DNA of 64,000 nt from Clostridia bacterium (GTDB taxonomy: Bacteria > Bacillota > Clostridia > Christensenellales > Aristaeellaceae), in the NCBI GenBank assembly GCA_017470145.1, contig JAFUFB010000020.1, positions 26,536 to 90,535 of the forward strand, read 5' to 3'. This document shows, piece by piece, positions 16,563 through 25,256 of this stretch (positions are counted from its first letter, which is position 1; each line of letters opens with the position of its first letter). The position numbers were made by a program, and so were the translations under genes. The notes beneath the pieces were generated by a model. It was not told the origin of the DNA. It saw only the letters and a list, made by a program, of their open reading frames with translations, and ran no database searches.

Positions 16563-17525
16563 ATGCTGATGCAGGAACTGACAGAGCTGGTGCTGCTGTT
16601 TTTTATTTATGCCTTCCTGGGATGGTGCATCGAGGTCATCGGGAAGCTGATTCAGTATCACCGTTTCATTAACCGGGGCTTCTTCACCGGACCCATCTGC
16701 CCGATTTACGGCGTGGGTGCCGTGCTGATCACCGTTTCAAACCGCCTGCTGGCACCGCTGGAAAGCGGGCTGGGAACCACCTTCGTCCTCTCCTTCCTTC
16801 TGTGCGGCGTGCTGGAATATTTGACCAGCTATTTCATGGAGAAGCAGTTCCATGCCCGCTGGTGGGATTACAGCCAGAAGCCCATGAATCTCCATGGGCG
16901 GGTCTGGATTGGAAATCTGGTTCTCTTCGGGCTGGGCGGAGTACTAATCATTCACGGCATCAACCCACCTCTGCTGACCTTCCTTTCCCGTTTCACCTTC
17001 GCGGCCCAGGAATATATCGCCGCCGCCCTGCTGCTCCTCTTCGCCGCGGATTACGTCATGACTCATTTCGTCATGAAGCTGGTCAAGAACGGCATCGAAC
17101 ACAGCGAGGCGGATAATACCGAAGCTGTCAATCGAGAAATCAAATTGCTGCTCAGCGATCGAAACATCTTCTACCGCCGCTTTGCGGATGCCTATCCTGA
17201 TGTCATTTATCGTACAGACCGCATCAAAGCCCGCATGGAGGAAATACGAGCAGAGACGGAGCGAATCCGAGCCGAGGCGGAGCAACGCATGGCCACCCAG
17301 CGGGAGCAGTTGGCCAACGCGGTGGAGCCTGCCACCATGATCAAGACCGGCATCATCGAGAAGCAGCGGCAGCTGATCGATCTGCTCTATCAGGAGGAGG
17401 AAGCCACGGAGGAAATGAAAGCCCTTCGGAATCAGATTGCGGAGGATCAAGCCCGGTTGGATGCCCGCCCTCTGCAGCGTTTGACCTCCACCAGTTTATA
17501 TAGAAATCCCCATCCCCAACCCTGA
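16563..17525 (+). CDS. Putative ABC transporter permease, CmpB family
   Basis: The product is 320 residues from the ATG at 16563, which has GAAAGGA 9 bases upstream; an in-frame ATG at 16506 is less likely. It has the family start LVLLFFIYAFLGWCIEVIGK, then FINRGFFTGPICPIYGVGA and YLTSYFMEKQFHARWWDYS. Five to six membrane segments are followed by a long charged coiled-coil tail (RMEEIRAETERIRAEAEQ). The family is annotated as permease-like, but transport activity is not established. Confidence 0.88.
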   Translation: MLMQELTELVLLFFIYAFLGWCIEVIGKLIQYHRFINRGFFTGPICPIYGVGAVLITVSNRLLAPLESGLGTTFVLSFLLCGVLEYLTSYFMEKQFHARWWDYSQKPMNLHGRVWIGNLVLFGLGGVLIIHGINPPLLTFLSRFTFAAQEYIAAALLLLFAADYVMTHFVMKLVKNGIEHSEADNTEAVNREIKLLLSDRNIFYRRFADAYPDVIYRTDRIKARMEEIRAETERIRAEAEQRMATQREQLANAVEPATMIKTGIIEKQRQLIDLLYQEEEATEEMKALRNQIAEDQARLDARPLQRLTSTSLYRNPHPQP

Positions 17526-17570
17526 CGTCAGGGACAACCTTTCCCATGGAAGCCTTTTTACCACAAGAAA

Positions 17571-17607
17571 GCCCCCTGTTCCCGAAAGGAAGCAGGGGGC
17601 CTTTGTT
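17571..17607. terminator. Bidirectional terminator between convergent genes
   Basis: GCCCCCTG ... CAGGGGGC forms an 8-bp GC-rich stem. CTTTGTT follows on the plus strand, and TTTCTTG follows on the minus strand. It separates the CmpB-family gene from pgi. Confidence 0.8.
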
Positions 17608-17632
17608 ATGATGTTCTTTAATTCATCCGGAA

Positions 17633-19216
17633 TCAGATGCCCAGCAGATCGCTGAACACCTTCAGCGCGCCGTCCGTCTCATGGGCCAGTACACGCTTGG
17701 CCAGCACCTTGCCCAGCTGAACGCCTTCCTGGTCGAAGCTGTTCAGGTTCCACAGGAAGCCCTGGAACATGACCTTGTTTTCGAAATGGGCCAGCAGGGC
17801 GCCCAGAGCCTCGGGGGTCAGCTGATCACCAATGACAATGCTGCTGGGCCGATTGCCCTCAAAATTCTTGTTCTTGTTCTCATCTTCCTTGCCGCAGGCA
17901 AAGGCCAGAATCTGAGCGGCCACGTTGGCCCCCAGCTTTTGCTGGCTGGTACTGCCCTGGATGTCCACATCCATCCCCGCCTGATTCTGCTTAAAGCCGA
18001 TGAACTGCAGGGGCACAATGTCCGTTCCCTGATGCAGCAGCTGGTAGAAGCTGTGCTGCCCATTGGTACCGGGCTCGCCAAAGATCACCGGGCCGGTAAC
18101 ATAGTTCACCTTTTCCCCATCCCGGTTCACACTCTTGCCGTTGGACTCCATGTCCAGCTGCTGCAGGTGCGCCGGGAAGCGGCTCAGGGCCTGGCTGTAG
18201 GGCAGCACCGCTGTGGCCGGATAGCCCAGGATGTTCCGCTCATACACGCCGATCAGCGCGTCCAGCAGGGCGGCGTTCTTCCGAACATCCGCCGCAGTGG
18301 CCAGCTTATCCTCCTCCGCCGCGCCATTCAGGAAGCGGCTGAACACCTCCGGCCCAAAGGCCAGGCTCAGCACCGCGCCGCCCACCGCCGAGGTAGAGGA
18401 ATATCGGCCGCCAATGTAATCATCCATGAAGAAAGCCGCCAGATAATCGCTGCTCTTCGCCAGGGGAGAGGTTTCGCTGGTCACGGCGATCATGTGCTTC
18501 CCCGCATCTAGGCCCGCCTTAGCCAGCGCGTCCTTGACGAAGGCTTCGTTGGTCAGGGTCTCCAGGGTGGTGCCACTCTTGGAAACCAGCACGAAGATGG
18601 CATGAGCCACGTCCGTCGCCTTCAGCACCGCTGTCGCGTCGTCCGGATCCACATTGGAGATGAACTTGGCTTCCATCTTAAAGGCGCCGTTCTGCTTCGC
18701 CCAGTTTTCCAACGCCAGATACATGGCCCGGGGGCCCAGATCGCTGCCGCCGATGCCAATCTGCACCACGGTGGTGAACTTTTCGCCCTTTTCGTTGACG
18801 ATCTCGCCGTTATGGACTTTCTTGGCGAATTCAGCAATCTTTTCCTGCTGCGCTACATAGAAGGCCCGCTTGTCCACTCCGTCAGCTTCCACGGTCTTGC
18901 CCAGCTGGCCCCGGGTCAACTGATGCAGCACCAGCCGCTTCTCCCCGGTGTTGATGACCGCGCCTTCGTACAGTGCCTGATATTTCTCCAGCAGCTGGGC
19001 TTCCTCCGCCAGCTTCTCCAGCCCCTGCAGAATCCCGTCATTCACCTGCTTCGCGCCATAATAATAGGTCAGCCCGCCGCCCATGGGGGCGCTGTAGGCC
19101 TTCACCCGATCCGCCCCAGCGTCTCCAGCCAAAGCCTGCTTCAAATCTACCTTCTCCGCTTTATCCGCCAGCGCCTTCCAGCTGTCCAGCGTGTCCAGAT
19201 TGTTCCATCTGATCAT
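17633..19216 (-). CDS. pgi: Glucose-6-phosphate isomerase
   Basis: The 527-residue protein interconverts glucose-6-phosphate and fructose-6-phosphate in glycolysis. The phosphosugar-binding motifs are VQIGIGGSDLGPRA, VLVSKSGTTLETLTNEA, the PGI signature IFGEPGTNGQHSFYQLLHQG and a C-terminal QEGVQLGKVLA with the catalytic Lys. Length is within the long (E. coli-like) class. It is transcribed divergently from recQ and faces the CmpB-family gene. Confidence 0.96.
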   Translation of the reverse strand: MIRWNNLDTLDSWKALADKAEKVDLKQALAGDAGADRVKAYSAPMGGGLTYYYGAKQVNDGILQGLEKLAEEAQLLEKYQALYEGAVINTGEKRLVLHQLTRGQLGKTVEADGVDKRAFYVAQQEKIAEFAKKVHNGEIVNEKGEKFTTVVQIGIGGSDLGPRAMYLALENWAKQNGAFKMEAKFISNVDPDDATAVLKATDVAHAIFVLVSKSGTTLETLTNEAFVKDALAKAGLDAGKHMIAVTSETSPLAKSSDYLAAFFMDDYIGGRYSSTSAVGGAVLSLAFGPEVFSRFLNGAAEEDKLATAADVRKNAALLDALIGVYERNILGYPATAVLPYSQALSRFPAHLQQLDMESNGKSVNRDGEKVNYVTGPVIFGEPGTNGQHSFYQLLHQGTDIVPLQFIGFKQNQAGMDVDIQGSTSQQKLGANVAAQILAFACGKEDENKNKNFEGNRPSSIVIGDQLTPEALGALLAHFENKVMFQGFLWNLNSFDQEGVQLGKVLAKRVLAHETDGALKVFSDLLGI

Positions 19217-19310
19217 CTTTCATGCCCTCTCTATAGCTTAAATTTCCCAAGGAAAACCCAAGGGAATTTTATCATATCCCCCGCTTCCCCGTCAATTCCC
19301 AAATGATTTC

Positions 19311-19338
19311 TTGACAAGGCTACTGGTTTTTGTATAAT
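19311..19338 (+). promoter_or_regulatory. Promoter of recQ
   Basis: A consensus TTGACA (19311-19316) and TATAAT (19333-19338) are 16 bases apart, 50 bases before the recQ ATG. No LexA-type palindrome is visible around it. Confidence 0.8.
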
Positions 19339-19388
19339 CGACCCTGTCGGAGTTTTCCCCTACCTTGACACCATAGGAGACATAACAG

Positions 19389-21527
19389 ATGGATAGCTCT
19401 ACCGTTTATAACGCGGAAACCCCAAATCATCCAAATTTGCAAATCAGCGCCAGGGACTGTTTGCGCCGAACCTTTGGATATCAGGATTTTCGCCCTGGAC
19501 AGGATACCCTCGTGGAGAGCGTCCTGGAGGGGAAGGATGTCCTGGGGATTATGCCCACTGGGTCCGGCAAATCCATCTGCTATCAGATTCCAGCCCTGTT
19601 GCTGCCGGGAACGACGCTGGTCATTTCACCCCTGATTTCTCTCATGAAGGATCAGGTCACGGCCCTGCGGGGCCGGGGTATCTCCGCCGCCTGCCTGAAC
19701 AGCAGCATGGAGGAAAGCGAATATGAAAGCACCGTCCAAGCGGCGATTCGGGGAGACTATCACATCCTGTATGTCGCCCCGGAGCGGCTGTCCTCCCCCA
19801 GCTTTCAATGGCTAAGCCAGCGGATCAGGATCCCTTTCATCGCCGTGGATGAAGCCCACTGCGTGTCTCAATGGGGGCAGGATTTCCGCCCCAGCTATCT
19901 CAAGATCACGGAATTTATCGATCAGCTGTCTCCCCGCCCGGCTGTGGGCGCCTTTACCGCCACGGCAACTCCCCGGGTCAAGCAGGATATTCTACAATTC
20001 ATTCACCTGCAAAATCCCGTCTACGCAGCCACAGGGTTTGATCGCCCAAACCTTTCCTTCTCCGTCTATCAGCCCTCGGACAAGGATCAACTGCTGCTGG
20101 AGCTGCTGCGGGATCGGTTCCGCCAATCCGGCATCGTATATTGTTCCACCCGGAAGAACGTGGAATCCGTTTGTGATTTTCTTCGGGAGCAAGGCTTCGC
20201 CGCTACCCGATACCACGCGGGGCTCAGCCCAGCGGAACGAGCGCAAAACCAGGAGGATTTCCTTTTCGACCGGCAGCGGGTGATGGTAGCCACCAACGCC
20301 TTCGGCATGGGCATCGACAAATCCAATGTGTCCTATGTCATTCACTATAACATGCCCCAGAGCCTGGAAGCCTATTATCAGGAGGCAGGCCGCGCCGGGC
20401 GGGATGGCTGCGACGCGGATTGCATCCTGCTGTATTCCCCCCAGGATGTCATGATGGCACGCTGGCTGATTGAGCACGGGGATCCGAACCCGGATTTATC
20501 CCCGGAGGAGCAGGCGGAAGTGCAGGCCAAGGATGAGGAGCGCCTGCGGCGAATGACCTTTTACGCCAAATCCAAGCGCTGCCTTCGAGGAGATATCCTG
20601 CGCTATTTTGGCGAGCAGCCCCCGGAAAAATGTGGGAATTGCTCCAACTGCGTGCCCGATTGCGAACATGTGGATATTACCACCGAGGCTCAGATGATTC
20701 TCTCCTGCATCGCCCGCACCAAACAGCAGTTACATCGAGATGTCATCATCGATCTGCTGCGAGGCCTCCCGCCAGCACAGACGCCGGAGGGGTTCTCCCT
20801 GGATGGGCTCTCCACCTTTGGCCTCATGAAGGACACAGAAGAGGCGCTGCTGCAGGCAGAGGTGCAGGCCCTGTGCGATCAGGGCATGGTGGATTTATCC
20901 CCGGAAACCCCCGGCGTGCTTTTGCTGAACGATCTCTCCAAGGAAATCCTTTTTCAAAACAGACGGGTGGTCATGCGTCGGGGCGGCAGAAACAGCCTTG
21001 GCGCCTCGAAGACCGCCAAGGGCGGAGAGGACCTCTTCCAGGCCCTGGTCAATCTGCGATTCGAGATTTCCGCCAAGGAGTTGATCGCAGCCTCCGCGCT
21101 GTTTTCAGATGGCACGCTCCGGGAAATCTGCGCGAAGCTGCCCCGGGACAAAAAGCAGCTGGCTGCCATCGATGGCATGGGCGTATACAAAGCCGGCCGC
21201 TATGGGGATCGGATTCTTTCCCTGGTGGATCAATACGCGCCCACCGGAAAGCCATCGAAGGCCCAGCTCGAAAAACCCAAGCGGACCTTTCAGGAATACA
21301 TAGCCACTCTCCAGCAGCGCGGACAAACCGGAGCCTATCAGCCCTGGGATGAGAAGGAAGATCAGCAGCTGATCCAGGAACTGAAGGAGGGCCGATCCAA
21401 GAAGGAGATTGCCGAAATCCATAAACGAACAACCGGCGCCATCAACAGCCGAATCAAAAAGCTGAATCTGGAATCGAAGTCCATTTCACCGAAGTCAACT
21501 TCGGCGAAACGATCAAATCAGATTTGA
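19389..21527 (+). CDS. recQ: ATP-dependent DNA helicase RecQ
   Basis: The 712-residue protein unwinds DNA 3'-5' in recombination and fork repair. It has Walker A IMPTGSGKS (54-62), DEAH (154-157), motif VI YQEAGRAGRDG, and a zinc-binding RQC region with KRCLRGDILRYFG ... KCGNCSNC. The HRDC domain is around residues 540-625 (DLFQALVNLRFEISAKEL). The C-terminal 70 residues end in a Myb/SANT-like helical segment (EEDQQLIQELKEG-type, then RTTGAINSRIKKL). This is the full-length domain set. Confidence 0.97.
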   Translation: MDSSTVYNAETPNHPNLQISARDCLRRTFGYQDFRPGQDTLVESVLEGKDVLGIMPTGSGKSICYQIPALLLPGTTLVISPLISLMKDQVTALRGRGISAACLNSSMEESEYESTVQAAIRGDYHILYVAPERLSSPSFQWLSQRIRIPFIAVDEAHCVSQWGQDFRPSYLKITEFIDQLSPRPAVGAFTATATPRVKQDILQFIHLQNPVYAATGFDRPNLSFSVYQPSDKDQLLLELLRDRFRQSGIVYCSTRKNVESVCDFLREQGFAATRYHAGLSPAERAQNQEDFLFDRQRVMVATNAFGMGIDKSNVSYVIHYNMPQSLEAYYQEAGRAGRDGCDADCILLYSPQDVMMARWLIEHGDPNPDLSPEEQAEVQAKDEERLRRMTFYAKSKRCLRGDILRYFGEQPPEKCGNCSNCVPDCEHVDITTEAQMILSCIARTKQQLHRDVIIDLLRGLPPAQTPEGFSLDGLSTFGLMKDTEEALLQAEVQALCDQGMVDLSPETPGVLLLNDLSKEILFQNRRVVMRRGGRNSLGASKTAKGGEDLFQALVNLRFEISAKELIAASALFSDGTLREICAKLPRDKKQLAAIDGMGVYKAGRYGDRILSLVDQYAPTGKPSKAQLEKPKRTFQEYIATLQQRGQTGAYQPWDEKEDQQLIQELKEGRSKKEIAEIHKRTTGAINSRIKKLNLESKSISPKSTSAKRSNQI

Positions 21528-21590
21528 GGACCGAATGCAAGTGGACGCTCTAACCTCCTCCCCTCTTTTGAAGGAATTATAGCTGATTTT

Positions 21591-21625
21591 TACACTTTTC
21601 TTAAAAGAAAAGTGTAGTTTTGTTT
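21591..21625 (+). terminator. Terminator of recQ
   Basis: TACACTTTTCTT pairs with AAGAAAAGTGTA and is followed by GTTTTGTTT. It overlaps the end of the convergent carboxypeptidase gene by a few bases. Confidence 0.8.
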
Positions 21626-22712
21626 ACCCTCCAAACTGCTCCGGATGATATTTTTCCAGATACTCCTCCAAGCAAAGGTTTTCATCCCGCATGATCAGGC
21701 TGTGCTCCGTGCCCACATAGCGAATATGCCAGGCTTCGGGGGAAAAGCCGGTAATCTTTTGCTTGCCCTCCTGATAGCGGACGATGAAGCCATATTCCCA
21801 GCAATGGGCATGGAGCCATTTGCACTGCTTCGTGCTGGCGAAATTGCTGGCGCCAGGCACGTTGACATCGAAGCTGAGGCCCAGATGATGCTCGCTGGCG
21901 CCGGGCTCCGCCACCGTTTGCAGAGCGGCCCTCCGGGCCCGGCTGCGGCTCCAGCCCTCGTTTTTTTTCAAATAAGTATTGATGCGATTGTTCAGCAGCT
22001 TCTCCTGCTCCGCGTAGCTGCGATATCCGGCGCTGACCTGCCATTTGGTGACGCCCTCCGCCCGGGCGGCCTCCAGCAGGTCCACCAGAGCCTCCACCGC
22101 AGTGTGAACCCCTTGGGTCTCGGGATACTTGATCTTTACCAGGTCCGGGTCGCAATAGTCCGTCATCAGCACCAGATCCGCCGGCAGGAAGTTATCCCCT
22201 ACGGGATTATCCAGATTGGTCAGCATGGGCCACTCCCCCGCCAGGGTATCCACCGGTTCCGGCGGCGGGGGCACGGGAATGGCCTCCTCGGAATAGAGCC
22301 GGGTCTGGGTCTGTTTGCCGGCAATGCCATCCACGCTGAGGCTGTTCCGCTTCTGGAAGGCCTGCACCGCTTCCTTGGTGGCGGGGCCGTATTTGCTATC
22401 CGCCGCTCCCTCCAGGTATCCCAGCTCGATCAATTTCAGCTGCAGCAGGCGTACCTCTTCCCCTTCGGAGCCGCTCTTCAGCAGAATAATATTTTCCGGC
22501 GGGACCACAGTAGGCGCAGCGTCCACCTCCTCCGCCAGGATCACTTCCTCCGGAATCTCGTCCTCCTCCAGGATCTTCTCTTCGACGACATCATCCCAGG
22601 AGAAGTCATCCTCCTCCTGGCCATCAGTCCACACTGGCTCCGCCAGCGCGAAGGGAATCGCCAGCGTTCCAGCTAAAAAGAGGCAACCCAAACCCTGCCA
22701 TTTTCTGATCAT
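21624..22712 (-). CDS. Secreted D-alanyl-D-alanine carboxypeptidase, VanY-like, with PG-binding repeat
   Basis: A signal peptide (GCLFLAGTLAIPFALA) is followed by an acidic linker and a PG_binding_1 repeat (GEEVRLLQLKLIELGYL ... VQAFQKRNSLSVDGIAG). The C-terminal peptidase_M15B/VanY domain has SAGYRSYAEQ, the zinc ligands in GASEHHLGLSFDV and the final EAWHIRYVG. It should trim the terminal D-Ala of peptidoglycan stems outside the cell. VanY homologues of this form are housekeeping; no vanRS or ligase gene is near. An 80-codon gene upstream overlaps its start by 4 bases. Confidence 0.92.
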   Translation of the reverse strand: MIRKWQGLGCLFLAGTLAIPFALAEPVWTDGQEEDDFSWDDVVEEKILEEDEIPEEVILAEEVDAAPTVVPPENIILLKSGSEGEEVRLLQLKLIELGYLEGAADSKYGPATKEAVQAFQKRNSLSVDGIAGKQTQTRLYSEEAIPVPPPPEPVDTLAGEWPMLTNLDNPVGDNFLPADLVLMTDYCDPDLVKIKYPETQGVHTAVEALVDLLEAARAEGVTKWQVSAGYRSYAEQEKLLNNRINTYLKKNEGWSRSRARRAALQTVAEPGASEHHLGLSFDVNVPGASNFASTKQCKWLHAHCWEYGFIVRYQEGKQKITGFSPEAWHIRYVGTEHSLIMRDENLCLEEYLEKYHPEQFGG

Positions 22713-22951
22713 GCCTGATCCCTCGCTTCCAGCGCTTGGCGCACGAGGCGCTCCAGAATGGTGTTATCCGTCAGCCGGCCCAGGGCCTCCGCCGCCTTCA
22801 GCACCAAATCCCGATCCTCCCCCGTGCCTGCCGCCAAGGCGGCATCGATCTCAGCGCGCAGTTCTGTGGCCCGGGACATATTCTCCCGAAAGGTATGAAG
22901 AGCTTTCTCCTTGCTGAAGGGGTTCTGCAGCGCTTCCTCTAAATCCGCCAT
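22709..22951 (-). CDS. Small hypothetical helical protein
   Basis: The 80-residue product (MADLEEALQNPFSKEKALHTF ... LERLVRQALEARDQA) is mostly charged helix. An AGATATTTAC leader contains AGGAGATA. The stop overlaps the start of the carboxypeptidase gene (ATGA type), so translation is probably coupled. No family was recognised. Confidence 0.7.
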   Translation of the reverse strand: MADLEEALQNPFSKEKALHTFRENMSRATELRAEIDAALAAGTGEDRDLVLKAAEALGRLTDNTILERLVRQALEARDQA

Positions 22952-23012
22952 GTAAATATCTCCTTCGAAATATAACCCGTTGGCAGAGCGCGCAACGGGC
23001 TATATTCTTTTC

Positions 23013-23124
23013 GTTCCCCCCGCCCCGCGGGAGGAACTTCGATTATGTTTCCTATTTTCTCGTTTCCCCGCTTCGCGAGGAAACTTCGATCAATTTTTGC
23101 ACTTCCCCGCTTCGCGGGGGAACT
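23013..23124. repeat. Three tandem CCCCGC hairpins
   Basis: Three imperfect palindromes (23013-23037, 23062-23084, 23103-23122) share the core CCCCGC-ttc-GCGGGG or close variants, each followed by CTTCGAT or CTTCTC. They lie between the apt stop and the small hypothetical gene. A similar pair lies at 47429-47493. They are not followed by T tracts on the minus strand, so they are not ordinary terminators. Confidence 0.7.
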
Positions 23125-23134
23125 TCTCTCAGCT

Positions 23135-23659
23135 TTAATTCCCAGGATAAACGATCAGGCTCTCCACCTCATAATCCTTCAGCTTCTCGCGGCCTTTCAG
23201 CCCCGCCAGCTCCATGACGAAGAGCATCTTCACTACCTTTCCTCCCAGATCCTCCACCAGCTTGGCCGCTGCTTCCGCGGAGCCGCCGGTGGCGATGAGA
23301 TCATCCACGATGATGACCTTCTGTCCAGGCTGGATGGCGTCCTTATGGATCTCCACCTCCGCCTGGCCATACTCCAGGTCATACTTGCGGCTGACGGTTT
23401 CCCGGGGGAGCTTCCCCTTCTTCCGGACCGGGATAAAGCCCTTGCCCGTGAGATAAGCCACGGGCACGCCGAAGATGAACCCCCGGCTTTCCGGCCCGAT
23501 GACCAGATCAAAATCCACTTCCTTGGCCTTTTCCACCAGGCCATCGATGGACAGCTTCAACCCCTCCGGATCCTGAATGACGGAGGTAATATCCCGAAAC
23601 ATGATGCCAGGCTCCGGGAAATCAGGAATGGTGACCACATATTCTTCCAGCTGCTTCAT
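23135..23659 (-). CDS. apt: Adenine phosphoribosyltransferase
   Basis: The product (174 residues from ATG 23659) has the expected family length; a start at 23707 would add 16 uncharacteristic residues. It has FPEPGIMFRDIT, GPESRGFIFG, the PRPP loop VIIVDDLIATGGSAEA and a C-terminal LKGREKL. It salvages adenine to AMP with PRPP. It is a single gene flanked by hairpin repeats upstream of the carboxypeptidase pair. Confidence 0.95.
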   Translation of the reverse strand: MKQLEEYVVTIPDFPEPGIMFRDITSVIQDPEGLKLSIDGLVEKAKEVDFDLVIGPESRGFIFGVPVAYLTGKGFIPVRKKGKLPRETVSRKYDLEYGQAEVEIHKDAIQPGQKVIIVDDLIATGGSAEAAAKLVEDLGGKVVKMLFVMELAGLKGREKLKDYEVESLIVYPGN

Positions 23660-23773
23660 TTTGAAGACCCCCAAATTGATATTCTTTCCAGCAAACACGA
23701 GGATCATCCCCGTGGCACAAAGGGGATTTTACCACATTTTTTATCCTCTTCGCAATCCCTCTCCCGGCAGATT

Positions 23774-24925
23774 TTACTGCGAGATGGTCTCCCCCGTCAG
23801 GGATTTCCAGAAGGCGCGAATGGTTTTCTGATTGGACACGCCATAGCTGGGATCGTTCTTCTGGGCCTCGCTCATGGTCCGCAGGAAATGAACGCACAGA
23901 TGTCCGTCGAAGTTGTTATCCTTCACCGCCCCGGACAGATGGGGCATATCATGAGTGGAGCCAATGGTCCAGGTGCCATTGGGCAGCTTCACATATACCG
24001 CCTTCTGGCTCCAGGTGTTCTTCCCGCCGAAGGCCTGCAGCATATTGGCCGTATCCTGGGAGGTCACCGGCTCCGCATCGCAATGGCGGCCACAGGAATA
24101 GATCCGTAGATTCCATCCCTGGCCGGAGGAAGGCTCGTAAATATACAGGGTTTGCCCGCTTTTCAGCGTTGGCTTAATATCGTTGAACCAGTGGAGCAGC
24201 TTCACCTTGCTGCCGGAGGGGCCCTGCGCCCGCTTGGTAGAGGAAGGATCGTTGGAGGAGGCTGTCTGCCCCTCGTCTTCACTCTGGGCGGGCGTATTGT
24301 CCCCCATCTCCAAGGCCCGAAGGGTTTTGTTCCCCGCCAGGCCGTCCGCCGTCAGCTTGTTGGCCTTCTGGAAGGCCTTCACCGCCTGGGCCGTCTGCTT
24401 GCCGTACTTTCCATCCGCATTGCCCTTCAGATATCCCAGGGCGATGAGCTGCTTTTGCAGCGCCACTACCCGGCTCCCCGTAGCCCCCTGGCGCAGGGTG
24501 GTATAATCTCCGCCAAAGAGCCCGCCAGCAGCATTGCCCGCAGTGGCCGTAGTAGCAGTCGTGGTGGTAGAGGCAGCAGGAGCAGCCGCCGCGCTGCCGG
24601 AATCATTGGCCGGGGTCGCGCTGGTCTGTCCGGCGCCGCCAGCCTTCTGATACAGCATTTCCAGGGTCTTGGCTCCAGCCAGTCCATCCGCCTTCAGCTG
24701 ATTGGCCCGCTGAAATTTCTTCACAGCCTTCTCTGTGTTGGTGCCAAAGATGCCATCCGGCGTGCCTCCCAGGTATCCCTGAGCGATGAGGGCAATTTGC
24801 ATGGTTTTCACCTCTTCGCCCTTCATCCCGGAATGCAAGGTCCCCGGCTGATACGCCGCTGCCGGAGAAGCCACCGCCAGCATCATCGCCAACATCCACC
24901 CGGCCCATCGCGTTCTTTTGTTCAC
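23774..24925 (-). CDS. Secreted protein with two PG-binding repeats and an uncharacterised C-terminal His/Cys domain
   Basis: The start is GTG 24925, because GGAAGGAGGAGCAGGC precedes it; an ATG at 25033 upstream is not supported. A signal peptide (MLAMMLAVASPAAA) is followed by PG_binding_1 repeats at about 25-90 and 145-210, joined by a Ser/Ala/Thr linker. The C-terminal about 160 residues contain YSCGRHCDAEPVT, TIGSTHDMPHLSG and FDGHLCVHFLRT. The invariant-looking His and Cys suggest a catalytic or metal site on an enzyme acting on the cell wall, possibly distantly like YkuD. The family is not recognised with certainty. Confidence 0.8.
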   Translation of the reverse strand: MNKRTRWAGWMLAMMLAVASPAAAYQPGTLHSGMKGEEVKTMQIALIAQGYLGGTPDGIFGTNTEKAVKKFQRANQLKADGLAGAKTLEMLYQKAGGAGQTSATPANDSGSAAAAPAASTTTTATTATAGNAAGGLFGGDYTTLRQGATGSRVVALQKQLIALGYLKGNADGKYGKQTAQAVKAFQKANKLTADGLAGNKTLRALEMGDNTPAQSEDEGQTASSNDPSSTKRAQGPSGSKVKLLHWFNDIKPTLKSGQTLYIYEPSSGQGWNLRIYSCGRHCDAEPVTSQDTANMLQAFGGKNTWSQKAVYVKLPNGTWTIGSTHDMPHLSGAVKDNNFDGHLCVHFLRTMSEAQKNDPSYGVSNQKTIRAFWKSLTGETISQ

Positions 24926-25256
24926 GCCTGCTCCTCCTTCCCTGCGATTGATTGAAAATAAAGGAAAACGTTGATTTCGTATTTTCACTCCATGGGAGTA
25001 ATCTTTCATCAATCGAAATCCAACGCTTCGCACCCTTTTCCCAGGCGCCTCCCCTCTCGAGGGAGTTAATTCCTTTGCATTATACCATATTTGGACAGAA
25101 CTGTAAATAAATTATTTCTCAATTGTTACAATTTTTGTGTTTTATTGTTCAAAATTATTTTCCCCTCTTTTATCCCTCTCCGATTTGTGGTAAGATGTTC
25201 CTGATTTTGCGGCGGCGCGTCCGGCGCGATGATTCCGGAAGGAGCGAAAGAGAGTT
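24926..25256. other. Divergent control region between the PG-binding protein and pfkA
   Basis: These 331 bases are AT-rich, unlike the flanking genes, and hold no protein frame with a start. A TAAGAT at 25191-25196 could be the pfkA -10 element, with only a weak TTTTAT 17 bases upstream. The 5' part encodes no recognisable signal for the minus-strand gene. Confidence 0.5.

Noticed and set aside
23045-24109. A 354-codon plus-strand frame over apt and the PG-binding gene
   Set aside because: It spans two minus-strand genes and hairpin repeats; no motif or ribosome binding site.
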